A stretch of DNA of 64,000 nucleotides, taken from assembly GCF_001540865.1 (NCBI RefSeq), contig NC_033621.1, positions 21,464,963 through 21,528,962 on the forward strand, in the 5' to 3' direction. Numbering within the stretch: the stretch's first letter is position 1; each line of letters opens with the position of its first letter. The position numbers and the translations under genes were made by a program. The stretch is from Ananas comosus. Its lineage: Eukaryota; Streptophyta; Magnoliopsida; Poales; Bromeliaceae. Under the pieces are notes generated by a model. The model did no database searches and was not told where the DNA came from. It saw nothing but the letters and a program-made list of their open reading frames with translations. This document shows positions 26,563 to 39,500 of the stretch, in pieces.

Positions 26563-26703
26563 AACGAGCTATTGTCACCGTTGTAAAGAATCTACCCCAA
26601 ACAACTTTACTACATATTACAATTTTAATTGCATATGAATATAAATGCAGTGTTTGTTTGAATTAGTTCATTTAACAAGCTGTTTGATTTTATATAATTA
26701 AAA

Positions 26704-27265
26704 GGGTTTTTTTTGCAAATAGCCCCCTGACAAATTTTATTTGCAAAAATAGCCCGATCCAAAAATTATTTGCAAAAATGGCCCTGCCCCTGCCACGCCA
26801 GCGCTACGTCAGCGCCACGCGGGCAGGACGGGCCCAGGCGTTTAAGTTGAACACGGTGAACCATTCACCGTGTTCAATATAAAATTTTTGTATTGGACAC
26901 GGTGAATGGTTCGCCGTGTCCAATACAAATACCCCAACTATGACTAAGTTGGAGGTATTTGTATTAGACACGGTGAACCATTCACCGTGTCCAATTATTT
27001 GTATTGGACATGGTGAATGATTCACCGTGTCCAATATATTTTGTATTGGACATGGTGAATCATTCACCGTGTCCAATACAAAAACTTTGTATTGAACACG
27101 GTGAATGGTTCACCGTGTTCAACTTAACCATCTGGTCCAGCCCCGCCCGCGTGGCGCTGACGTGGCGCTTGCGTGGCGGGGCCAGGGCCATTTTTGCAAA
27201 TAAATTTTTGACATGGCCAATTTTAAAAAAAAAATTTGCAAGGGGGCTATTTGCAAAAAAAGCCC
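26704..27265. mobile_element. Mutator-like MITE, 562 bp, perfect 9-bp TSD, palindrome array
   Basis: Perfect direct repeats TAATTAAAA flank it at 26695-26703 and 27266-27274. The ends are inverted copies (GGG, T/C-rich stretch, TTTGCAAATAGCCCCCT). The subterminal parts are GC-rich (GCGCCACG, TGACGTGGCGC). The centre is an array of about six GGTGAA-TGG/CCA-TTCACC palindromes flanked by TTGGACA/TGTCCAA. It shares this plan with 49817-51594 and, more distantly, with 34602-35319. There is no transposase. Confidence 0.85.
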
Positions 27266-27330
27266 TAATTAAAATGTAGTGTATTAGGAGATGTAGAAAG
27301 TGTTGTAATTATAAATAATTTATTTAGTTA

Positions 27331-27858
27331 CATGAGTTGAGCTGGAATGCTGTTAGTAGCAAACTAGCTCGTTGTCATTGATTTGTTTTTTATGATGGAG
27401 CTTTTAAATCGACAATCGGCACCGTTGAACATGATATATACTACTTAAGCATCTACAAATCAAATTTCATATTTTTTCGATATTGTTCTTTTATTCATAA
27501 GTGAATATAAAAATAAATAGCTGAAAGTTAATATCCTTTAAAAAATAGAGATAGAAATCTTGTAAATAAGATCAAGAGTATACATCTTGTTTTAAATAGT
27601 TTAAAATATTTTTTAACCAAAATTTTACGCCGTTAAACAAAAAAAACGTTTCATACCGATTATTAAAATTATAAAATTTGAAACCCTTTGATAATTAGGC
27701 CAATAGTGTCAAAAAGATTTGAGATTTGGGTTATAGATATTTCAAGTGGTATAAATCATATTCAACCGTGCTGATCGTCGATTTGAAGTCTTCATCATGG
27801 AAAATAAATGAGTGGCAATAAAGTTCGTTTATTACTGAGAGCATTTCAGCTAACTCCT
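27331..27858. mobile_element. Long-inverted-repeat MITE, copy of the 35939-36480 family
   Basis: The left end GAGTTGAGCTGGAATGCT and right end AGCATTTCAGCTAACTC pair. The interior shares GACAATCGGCACCGTTGAACATGA with the family. No microsatellite flanks this copy. Confidence 0.65.
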
Positions 27859-28636
27859 AGTTGTATGTAGTTGAGAAATATATTGAGAAAATTTTACTCT
27901 TTATACATACACGGTGAGATTACCTCTAATATTAAAAATATATATTTTGTTGTTAAAAAAGTAACTAAGGAGTTAAGTTTATATGTTATTTATATTATTC
28001 TTTCCAACAGTACCAGTTGAGCTCCTTCGTATAGTTCTAACTTTTTAGAATTTTGATTTTACTATCCAACTTTTCAATTCATTTGATTTGAGTGAGCCAG
28101 CGACACTTTGCTTGCAAAATTTAAGCAAATTACTTATTTTAACGAACTTCTAGTTGTGAGAATTATATAAAATATATTAATTAAATCTGTAAAAATAAAA
28201 GATGTATTTAAATTTTGAAGTTTAAAATTTCGTTGATCGACTTAAATCAAACAAATTGAAAAGTTAGGTAATAAAATTAAAATTTTAAAAGATTGGATAA
28301 TTAAATCCAAACGGTCCATAGCTCAGGTAAATTGCATATGTTTTTACCTAATTTTAAATTTATTTTTGAGGATAATAATATTAAATAATTTGAAATGTAT
28401 GTGGAGCTAAAATAGTTTTAAATCAAACTTTAGGTTACTCGGTGAAAGCTAAACAATTTTAAATGTGGAGGGAAGTTCATGTGTAATTTAGTTAATTTGA
28501 AATATTTAATTATTATAATTAATTAACTATTAACTAATTAACTAAATTAATCTATTTATACGGTCGAAATTTGAAAGAAACAATCCTCCCTCTTCTCTTC
28601 CCCAACTCTTCTATTAAAACAAAAAAAAAAAAAAAN

Positions 28637-31600
28637 CGGCGGTCTCGGAGGCCGACGCGCTCATCGCCTTCAAATCCACCCTCTCCGGCGCCGGCGCCGG
28701 CGCCTCCGCCGCCTCTGGAGTGGAGAGTCTCCGAGGTCTTCACCGAACGGGCCGGCAGAGACGAAGCATCGGATTGTACGATACTTAGTCTCCTCCTTTT
28801 CTTTTTCTTTTTAAATTTTTGTTTTCATCTAATCTGGTATTGGTTCGTTCGATCGATTAGGGTTTCTTTTATGGCTTCTTGTTTGCGCGCTTTGATGTGT
28901 TCTTGTGATGAAATGTAGTTAACTGAATAGTTGTTTAGGACTATTTGTTGCTTACTAAATTTGGAACTTAGAATGCAAAATGATGCGCAAGTGTCGTCTT
29001 AGAAATTGAAATTAGCTAACGAGAGTATATTTGTTTTAACCTTTTCATCGTGATTTTGATTTGTTTGGATTGCTAGAGAAGAAGAAAAAAGAATAAAAAG
29101 AATAAAAAGAAAGTAACTTTCTCCAGCATATCTTTCTCTCTCTCTTTCTCTTTCCACTTTTGGAGAGGAAAGAAGTTGACTTTCTCTCTGTTTCTCTTCT
29201 TTACCCTTTCTCTTCTTTTCTCTCCGTTTCTCTCCGTGCGAGTAGAGTTGAGTAAAGGTCACTGATAAATATGTTTAATCTCACTTTTGTTTCCTTAATT
29301 TGGTTTTTGAGGTATCACTACTTTTATATGTTTGTCATGTTATGGAAATAAAGGTGTGACAGCTTTTGTTTTTACGGTAGTCAATTTGCCTTATCTTGTG
29401 TAAGTAAGTGCTTGTTTAGCGCGGTTTTTAGAGCAGCTTCTATTCTAGAGAGGCAAAGGTTATGCGCTTGATGATTGATAGGTCTAGAGCTTCTGGCTTG
29501 TGTTGGAAGCAGAAATGAGCTTTTCTAATTTAATCATTAAAACCAGTTCATGGTTTCAATGAATCTCATGGTATAAATATTGGTTAAAAAATAATCAGTT
29601 GATCCTATTTTGTGCAAAGGCTTTGACGAGGATATCTTTTAATTCTCCAATCATCAGTGTTTTGCGCTACATACTCCAAGAGTTAGAAATGCATTTAAGT
29701 GTTGTAGTGTTTGAAGAAAAAGAACAAAAAAGAGCTTATGTGGATGATTACATTCAAAAATTTATAATGGTCCAACATGAGAAGCTCTTTCTTATTGATA
29801 ATTGACACTTTGATTTTTAGGAGGTTCCTTTTATTATTCTTTTTTTTTTTTTTGAATTAGCTGCCTTTCACTTTCTTTGTGTTGCTCAACCAAAGAATAA
29901 CAACTTACTGAACTTTGACTATTCATTACTAGTACACCAGGGTCTGTCTTTCGTTGCATTTGTTAAGTACTTATTAAGAAGGTAGATCCATACTACCTTA
30001 TGTTCTCAGGTTCTTGGGAACATACTGTTCTTATTTTACGTGTTATTTACTACCAACCCATGCGATGCACGGATTTTAATTTTATCTTTTTGTTATATCT
30101 TTTATATAATATATATTAATTTAGACAAATTAAGTTTTTATTAGAAAAATTATTGAATCAAATTAAAACAATACTATCATGATATGCTAATAGAATGTAA
30201 GAAAATAATTTATAATTATAAATTAATTCAGAGCTAATTTGACTAAGAAGTAAAGAAATTAAGCAAATTAATTTTCACTGTAATTGGAATCGTAATTTAT
30301 TTTTTTTATGTGGTTCATAAATAGATATTTTTATAATCCTCCATGGGAATTAATTTAAATAAAAGTAATATAAATTGCATGATCAACTAATTTAAATTGA
30401 AGAAATTTAAAAGTGAAAAGCAAATTTATAATCCTATATATATATATATATATATACTGGAACACAGTAAGTAATACTATTCTCAAGGTATATTGGAACC
30501 TTCTATGAAACTGCGCCACATGGCATCTTGTGGTTCACTTGGAACCTTGCTTCCAAAATACTATATATATGTATATATGATAGTGTACATTTACTTTGCA
30601 TGAGCCATGGGATGATGTGCAATATTTATGCAGCCCAGGTGGCAGACCATCCATTATATTTTGTTTTCTTATTTGGCTTATATTTAGGGCTTTCTAGCTA
30701 AGCCGACTCCCTTATGAACTTTTGCTTATTGCAGTTGATGTAATTTCGGCAATAGAGTTTGACAGCTCGGGAAGTTATCTTGCCACTGGATATAGAGGAG
30801 GGCAGATAGTTTTGTCAGAAAGGACAGATATTAAGAATGTATGTTAGACATATTTGACATGTTAATATTTATAATTGGCATCTGCCTTCGTAGTCGCTCA
30901 GATTTTCTTTCTTTTCTCTTCTTCTCTTTTCTTTTTTTCGTTTTTGCCCTGTAGCATGTTAGTAGAAGGGATCTTGAGCGGGCCGATTATTCAGCTAGTA
31001 GGCATGCAAAATACAGTTACAAAACTCAGTTCCAAAGTCATAAATCCGAGGTACTACTTTTTCAGAGCTTAGGTAAAACTAGAATGATGCTTTTTTAATC
31101 CATATTTAATTGGACTAGCTTCATTTCTATGTGATCAGTTTGATTCCCTTAGAAGCTTGGAGATATCTGAGAAGATTAACAAGATACGATGGTGTCAACC
31201 AGCCAATAGCGCGTTGTATCTTCTCTCCACGAATGACAAAACAATAAAGTTCTGGAAGGTAGCCTGTAACTTTTTTCTGCACCTTTTTCTTTTTTACTGT
31301 ATAGAGGAAAAGTAAAGTTAAAAAAATCCACTAGGTGAATCCTGATCTTTTATCTCACTTATTAATTCGATGTGCTTTTCAAATCCATCATGTACGTGAG
31401 GGGGGTTGGTTAGTATATTTCTGGGCTGTTTACTATTAGATCGTCCTAATGCATAACAATGACTAGTGCTTTGTTTTTTTTTTTTTTTTTCTAGAAATGT
31501 TCTCCTATTAATGCTTAACTAAGGCAGTCGGGTCAAACAAGTAGACCACAAAACTGGGTTATCTATTAGTAAAATTAAGTTGTTTACCTTATTCACACCC

Positions 31601-33745
31601 AAAAAAAAAAAGAAAAAAAAAGGAAAAAAAAAAGAAAACTGAGACATCTCGCTCTACTTCTCATTCTTCTCATAGTACTTAATCATAGTACTATTTGTGT
31701 TTTCACTTGGTATCTGTACCTGATTGATTTAAGGCTTTCTTTGTATAATTGCTGCCTGTTAAGTCTAACGAATTAAATGTATTTTGACAGGTGCAAGAGA
31801 AGAAGGTGAAAATAATTTCAGAGATGAATTCAGATACTTTATATTCGAGTGGAAATTGTAGTGTTGCTAGCTCTAGTACAGCTAGTCCGCCTGTATATCT
31901 TCCAAATGGAGGGCGTTTAGAAAGGCAGTACAATTATATAAGTAATGACCTTTCATTCCCGCCTGAAGGGTTTCCATCGCTTCGTTTTACTACGGTAATT
32001 GTATTCAGCTCAACCGATTCCTTTGGCGTGATATGGTCATTGAATTGGTGCTATTTTCTTTTGTTCTAATTGTTTTAGAAACTTCTTACTTTTTTAGTCC
32101 TTTTTTCTTCAGTTCTCTAAGCTGTGCCATATAACCTTGTTTTTGTTATTCAGGTAGCAAGCCAACAAAAAAGTCTTATTGCTCAATGCAGAAGAGTATA
32201 TGCTAACTCACATGATTATAACATCCATTCGATTTCAAATAACAGGTTTTGTGCCTCTTTACCCTATATTTTACTCGATAAATCTCTAATTACTTTAGGC
32301 ATTAACTTTCATGGTCTATTTTGTAACAGATTCTTTATTTATCGGGATCCCTTTATTTTGTCACTTGAAGATCTTTTCTCATTCAGATTTGTTTGCACTA
32401 ACAGTTTTGCACATTATATACTCAAGTACCTAAATATTAAGGACATATTGTATACTGCCCTTTACCTTTCAAAAGAGAGAGAGGAAAAAAAAATCATGTA
32501 CTATGTTTTAATATTCTTGATGTTTGTCTCACATGTAGTAGTAAAAAAGGCTATGTGAGACTCTACTATGGCAAGTTAATTAAATTTTTCTCATAAAAAG
32601 TTGTCATATTGTGGTGACTAATAAGATTTCCGAAATAGAAGAAAAAGAATATATTTACACAGGACGATTTTCTGTCTAACAGTGTAAAAGCTTAAGCCAT
32701 AGCCGGAAAGTTCTCACATGACAATTGTATTAACACTTTCTTCATGGTCAAAGGAAGATGCATTTTCTATCTGCAGATTGAACCCGTAAAGAATCCTTTG
32801 TTTAATTTGAATATATTGTTCTTGTGGATTATTGTGAAAAAATCACTTTCCTTGGATGAACATAGATATGTCCTGCTTGTGGTATTGCAAGTTCATGCTC
32901 ATTTTTTTTGTAAATGCTGTCTCTCTCTCTCTCTCTCTCTCTCTAGATTCTCAAGAAGTTGTTTATTTGTAATCACATTATCTTAATGATCTTTTATTCT
33001 GCAGTGATGGTGAGACTTTTATATCAGCTGATGATTTACGGATAAATCTTTGGAACTTGGAAATGTGCAATCAGGGTTTTAATATTGTTGATGCAAAGCC
33101 TGCCAATATGGAGCATCTTTCTGGTACATGTTTCTCTTCTGTGTCAGCTCGGGTGATAAAACTAGTGGCAGTGGGCAAACAAGTGCCTGGCAGTAGTGTG
33201 CGCTTTCGCTCCCCTTTTTCTTAATTCAAATTCTATGCGAGGTTGACTGCAGATTGTTTGTAATGGTACCTTCTTGGATTTGCTGGCAATGGATAACAAA
33301 GACTAGTAGTAAAGTTTTTGTACTTCTTTGTTTTTCTTAAAAGATGAGTTTGCAAGTTAACCAACAATAACAATAATAGAGAACAGCTGGCAGAGAATTC
33401 CGTCAAATAGAGTTAGTTTAGAAAGAAACCGAAATGAGAGTTTTACAAACGAGGCCTTTGTTTCTTTCTTTTTCAGCTATGTTTATTCTGAATCAGTAGC
33501 CAAAGTTACACAGCTTATTGTTTCCTACAATATGCAGAGGTGATAACATGTGCCGAGTTTCATCCTACTCATTGCAATATTTTGGCATACAGCAGCTCAA
33601 ACGGCTCAATACGACTTATTGATATGAGGCAATCAGCTTTATGTGATAAGCATTCCCAACTGTAAGCAATCTCTCAATTTTGTATTGAATTCCTATAAGA
33701 ATCCAGTTTAGAGATTTTTGCATATATTCCTCCACAATCTTTTTC

Positions 33746-33807
<62 letters not shown>

Positions 33808-33984
33808 CGGTTGGGGTGCTTCCAATAGTACCAAGCATTTGGTGCTATCAACTTTTCTACCATTAGATCTACCCCTTTGACTATTTTTACTCTTTGGATC
33901 ATGCTATTCCATCATCCACCACTAAACCCTAGGGGGACATTATCATCCTAACCACACAACCCTTCAACCTAGGGCTGAAAACTC

Positions 33985-34044
<60 letters not shown>

Positions 34045-34271
34045 GGAATTATGCTACTATACTATCGATGGTACAAAGCGCTTGGTGCTATCGAGTTTTT
34101 GGCTGTTGGATTAAAGGATGTACGGTTAGAATAATAGTGGTCCCCTAGGGTTGAGTGGGTGGTTGGTTGAATAGTATAATCTAACGAGTGGAAATGATCA
34201 AAGGGTAGATCTAATGGCAGAAAACTCGATAATACCAAGAGCTTGGTACTATCGATAGTATAGTAGCCGGA

Positions 34272-34323
<52 letters not shown>

Positions 34324-34553
34324 GGAATTATGCTACTATACTATCGATGGTACAAAGCGCTTGGTGCTATCGAGTTTTTGGCTGTTGGATTAAAGGATGT
34401 ACGGTTAGAATAATAGTGGTCCCCTAGGGTTGAGTGGGTGGTTGGTTGAATAGTATAATCTAACGAGTGGAAATGATCAAAGGGTAGATCTAATGGCAGA
34501 AAACTCGATAATACCAAGAGCTTGGTACTATCGATAGTATAGTAGCCGGACTC

Positions 34554-34602
<49 letters not shown>

Positions 34603-35880
34603 GAATTTTTTACAAAATAACCATCTAAAATTTTATAATTTGCGAAATAACCCTATCAAATTTGTATTTGGCAAATTAACTTTCGAAACGCGGTGAATTA
34701 TTTACCGCATTCTGAAAGTCTCTAAGTCTTTTAAAGGCAGTGAATCATTCACCGTTTTCTTCATAATTTTTTGGGAAAGAGAAAAAAATGAGGTTGTTAA
34801 AATTATATGTAGATTACACGGGAAATAAAAAAAGTGAGGTTGTTAGGATTGTGTGTGGAATATTAGAATTTTTGTTTGATTGTTAGAATTGTATTGGATA
34901 GATTAATAAATTTTTTTTGATTGTTAGGATTATATGAATATATTATTAGGATTTTAAAATTGTTAAGATTATATGTGATATTTGATTATTACGATTGTAT
35001 GGATAGATTATTAGGATCTTTTTGATTGTTAGGATTGTATGGATAGATTATTAGAATTTTCAGGTTGTTAGGATTATATGTGATTTGTTGAAATATTTAT
35101 GTGGTTGTTAGGATTATAGAAAGAAATAATAAACAAGTGAAATGCGGTGAATAATTCACCGCTTTTCTGAGAAATTAGGAAAGCGGTGAATCGTTCACCG
35201 TCTTTACGAAGGCAGTGAACCATTCACTGTCTTTAAGAGATTAGTTTTTTAAATATAATTTTGGTAAGGTTATTTCGCAAATAATAAAATTTTAAAAGGT
35301 TATTTTTATAAAAAAGTCCATATATGTATATGTGTGTGTGTGTGCGCGCGCGCGCGTGTAGCTACGAAAGCAAAATTTCATGTATACCCTTTAAAAACTT
35401 GATTCTAACATGAAAACACCTCACTTTAAGCAATTCTTATAATAAAAAAACTAACCTTTTCTTGTCAATTGCTTGACTTCCCAACTTAAAGGTACAGCTA
35501 TTTTGCAAAAGAAGTGCACTTGCATGGTGAAATTGACATTTTTAGGGCATATATGATATGCATACATAGATGATTTATTGATTTATATGTGTGTTATAAG
35601 CTGCCTTACATCATGTTGAGTATCAACATGTATTATATTTTTTTCATATTGCTTGCTTGCGTGCTGATTGTTGCAATAATCTATCTTACGTTCCAACAGG
35701 TTTGTGGGGCAAAAGTCGCCAGCTTTATGGTCCCCTTTTACTGGGATTATTTCTTCAATTTCAGACATTAAGTTTGAAAAGAATGGAAGGCATATCTTAA
35801 GTCGTGATTACATGACTGTTAAGGTTAATAATTCTCAATTCTTATAATAATTTATCGTTTATTCATTTCAGTTTTAATAG

Positions 35881-35940
<60 letters not shown>

Positions 35941-36478
35941 AGTTGAGCTAGAATGCTATCGGTAGCAAACGGGGTCCGTTGCCACCCATTTGTTTTCGAT
36001 GATGGAGCCTCCAAATTGACGATCGACACCGTTGAATATGATCTATACCACTTGAAATATCTAGAAACCAAATTTCAATTCTTTTCAACATCATTGGCCT
36101 AATGATCAAAGGGTTTCAAAATTTGTAATTTTAATGATTGATATAATATGTTTTCTCTTTTAACAGCGCCAAGATATCCAAATCAATTGAATTTTGGTTA
36201 GAAAGTTCTTTAAACTATTTAGAACAAGATCTATACTCTTGATCTTGATTACAAGACTTCTATCATCACTTTTTAAAGGATATTCATTTTTAACCATTGA
36301 TTTTTGTGTCCACTTGATGGATAAGAGAATAATATCGAAAAAACATAAAATTTGGTTTCTAAATGCTTCAAGTGGTATAGATCATGTTCAACGGTGCCAA
36401 TCGTCAATTTGGAGGCTCCATCATCGAAAACAAATGGGTGGCAATAAAGCCCGTTTACTATCGATAGCATTCCAGCTC

Positions 36479-36544
<66 letters not shown>

Positions 36545-39500
36545 CTAGGCTACTATGCTATTAATAGCACCAAGTCATTGGTGCTATCAAGTTTTTGGCT
36601 ATTAGATTAAGAGATGTGCGGTTAGAATAATGTGGGTCCCCTAGGGTTGAGTGGGTGGTTGGTTGAATAGTGTGATCTAACGGGTGAAAATGATCAAAAG
36701 AGTAGATCTAACGGCAGAAAACTTGGTAGCATCAAGTGCTTCATACTATTAATAGCATAGTAGCCGGAGGTCTCCGTTAAACTTGATCTAGCCTATTTGA
36801 AGTATCTAGAAAATAAATTTTACGATTTTTCGATATTATTTAGCTAGCGATCGAAAGTGTTCAAAATCTATAATTTTTAATGGTTGATGTATACTATTTG
36901 CAAGTTAAACGGTGTAGAAGTATTCAAATCAGATAAAATTTTGATAGAAAATTTTTTATACTATTTACAGTAAGATCAATATCTCTGATCGAAAATTTTA
37001 GTGCTATATCACCACTTTTTTTGAGATTTTTATTTTCAGCCGTTGATTTTGAACCCTTTCGATCGCTAGCTAAGTGCCTAAGTGATATCGAAAAATCGCA
37101 AAATTTATTTTCTAAATACTTCAAATACGCTAGATCAAATTTAACGGAACTGATCGACGATTCAGAAGCTCCATGATCGAAAACGGCTTAGGAGCACGGA
37201 GGCATCCGTGCTCCTAATAGCACACAAGATCTACTCTATATATATATATATATATAAATTTTGTTCTCAGTCATGTAAGAAATGCGCTGAAGAAAGTTTG
37301 ACTTATGTGCATTGGCATTAGTAACTTTCTGTTTTTGCCTAGATAATTGTTTCCTTTTCACTTTTTCCTTTTCTTTTTAACTTTCCTCTTATAAATCCAG
37401 CTCTGGGACATAAACATGGACTCTGGCCCTGTTGCTACTTTCTCTGTCCACGAGTATTTAAGACCTATGGTGAGTTGCTTTTGTAAACTGTTGTATGCCC
37501 GTTTCCATTTCCTACAACAGCCAACTTATTAGGGTTAATAACAAATTTTAATCCCTCAAAGTTTGATCCCAATTTCAACTATGTGCTCAAGAGTTTATGT
37601 TTCAACAATTTAGTCCCTGAAGTCTGTTTCCATGGGTAATAACTCTTGGATGTTTGTTAGCAAGGAAAATTCCACATCAATGTCACCTGCTGTTGGGTCC
37701 GACCTCAAATAGCTACCATGTTGCCGAACTATTGTTACGATAGTGATGTGGTAATTTTTTTTAAGTTGGCAAACAATGGTAATAAGTAGGACTTGATAGC
37801 TAAGCTTCAGGGACTGAATCCTTAAATTTGTAATTACAAGGACAATTAAGGACATTGATCTTAAAGTTCGAGAAATAAATTTGTGATTATTATTTTATAG
37901 ATAAATTGTCTATAATAGTTCTGTTTTCCCCCAGCTACCTCATCTGTATGCAAGTGAGTGGATATTCGACAAATTTAATTGTTGTATAAGTGGAGATGGA
38001 CTAAGAATAGCAACCGGCTCTTACTGGTATTTGTTTCTATCTTGTCTGCTCATGAATTTATCCCTCTTACCCTTGTAACGATGTGTTTACAATTTTCTGT
38101 GTTATTAGCAATCAATTTCGCGTGTTTAGCTGTGCTGGGGAAAACTGCGAGGAGACTACATTGGAAGCAAGTACAAATCCAATGAGGTATGATTGATGAT
38201 AGTTTTAAGAATGTCAATTACCAATGAGAATTGGCAGTGATATGAAACATCAATCAGTCTAAAATTTTGTATTTATCTGTTTTAACTTATGAAAGATTTT
38301 GCATCCGTTTATAGTTGCCATGGATGGAAACCTTTTGCATACTGTTAAATCAGCTTCTATGTTGTGCACATCACTTGGACTTTGATTTTATTACTTCAGG
38401 TTTTATTAAAAAATGCAGGAAACACCCTACGAGTATAATGATATATTCACATCCCCACTCCCCCTTTAACTTTTTGGCTAAAGCATTTCATCACGTCTTA
38501 ATTACTCCAGCGCAAAAAATTGCAGCAATTTCAATGCTGCGCTTTACCACTGTATCAAATAGGTCCAAAATGGGAATGACCTTTGAAACACATGCAAAAC
38601 TTTCATGGAAACAAATTATTGGATAATGGTGATTATATCCAGTAGCTCTCATAAAGATCTCTTTTATTTAATTCTTAGAAACATTATACAAGTTTCAACT
38701 TAGTATGTTCAGATATAGAATTAATGTGATATGCTGAACCACAACATTGAAGTTTTGCACGAATTTGATGATCATCTCAATTTTTTTATTCTATTTGACG
38801 TAGTTATGATCTGCAAGGCTAAAATTGATGTAGTGCTTTATCCGTTGGGTAATTGAGACACGGGCTAAAGTTGTGAAGGGTGCTATTGTAGTTTAACCTT
38901 GAATTTTTAAGAACTGCAATATAGCCTGTTGGTCTATGAGCAAAGTGATAAATATTACCTAGTGGTGACATTAAGGAGGCAACTCAAGAACTTGTACTAA
39001 GGGTAATATAGCTAAGTTTCAATATTTCAGATTGAAAAGCAGGATTTACAACATTAGAGGGGTTTACTGCTGTCTTACAATATTTTTTATACCGTACCAG
39101 CTAAAATTGAAAAGATACTAGGCATTGTATAACTCAGTGCAAATGATGATAACGCTCCTTATATTATTTCAAGCTTCTAAAAATTACTATATGAAATATT
39201 ATGGTAATTGTATACACTTTCCTAGCCTCTAAAAAATTAGGGGCAATTGCCTATATACTCCAAAAAAGTTTCCGACTTTTTGATTTACCCCTCTTAGAAG
39301 GCTAATATTGAAAATATCCTTTTTACGTTCCAACCTATTTCAAATATATTCATAGAGTTAAATTCTGTTAATGAACGGTTAGCAATAGCGGTTATCTATA
39401 TGAAATTACTATTTTGCCCTTTCAAATATATTCTTCTATCATCACGGACTTTTCTTATTTGACCTTAAGGGGCATAAAAAGTATTTTGATTTTTGTTCTT

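Larger units (their letters stand above)
23600..26694. other. AT-rich spacer upstream of PI4K gamma and PP2A-B
   Basis: Apart from the repeat units listed separately I find no coding or RNA gene. GC is low and open frames are short and repeat-derived. Confidence 0.6.

Noticed and set aside
26876..27122. Regularly spaced palindromes considered as a CRISPR-like array.
   Set aside because: The genome is a plant nucleus, the units are inside a transposon with a 9-bp duplication, and spacers are not unique.
26804..27279. Frames of about 90 codons on both strands with repeated NDSPCPIQ-like units.
   Set aside because: They are translations of the palindromic repeats in a MITE.
32124..32558. 144-codon open frame.
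   Set aside because: Only 32154-32245 is exon (PP2A-B exon 6); the rest is intron read-through.
38419..38626. Open frame after an AG acceptor considered as PP2A-B exon 13 ([15 protein letters not shown]...).
   Set aside because: No donor gives the phase needed for the last exon and the residues do not fit the family; 39826-39893 fits both.
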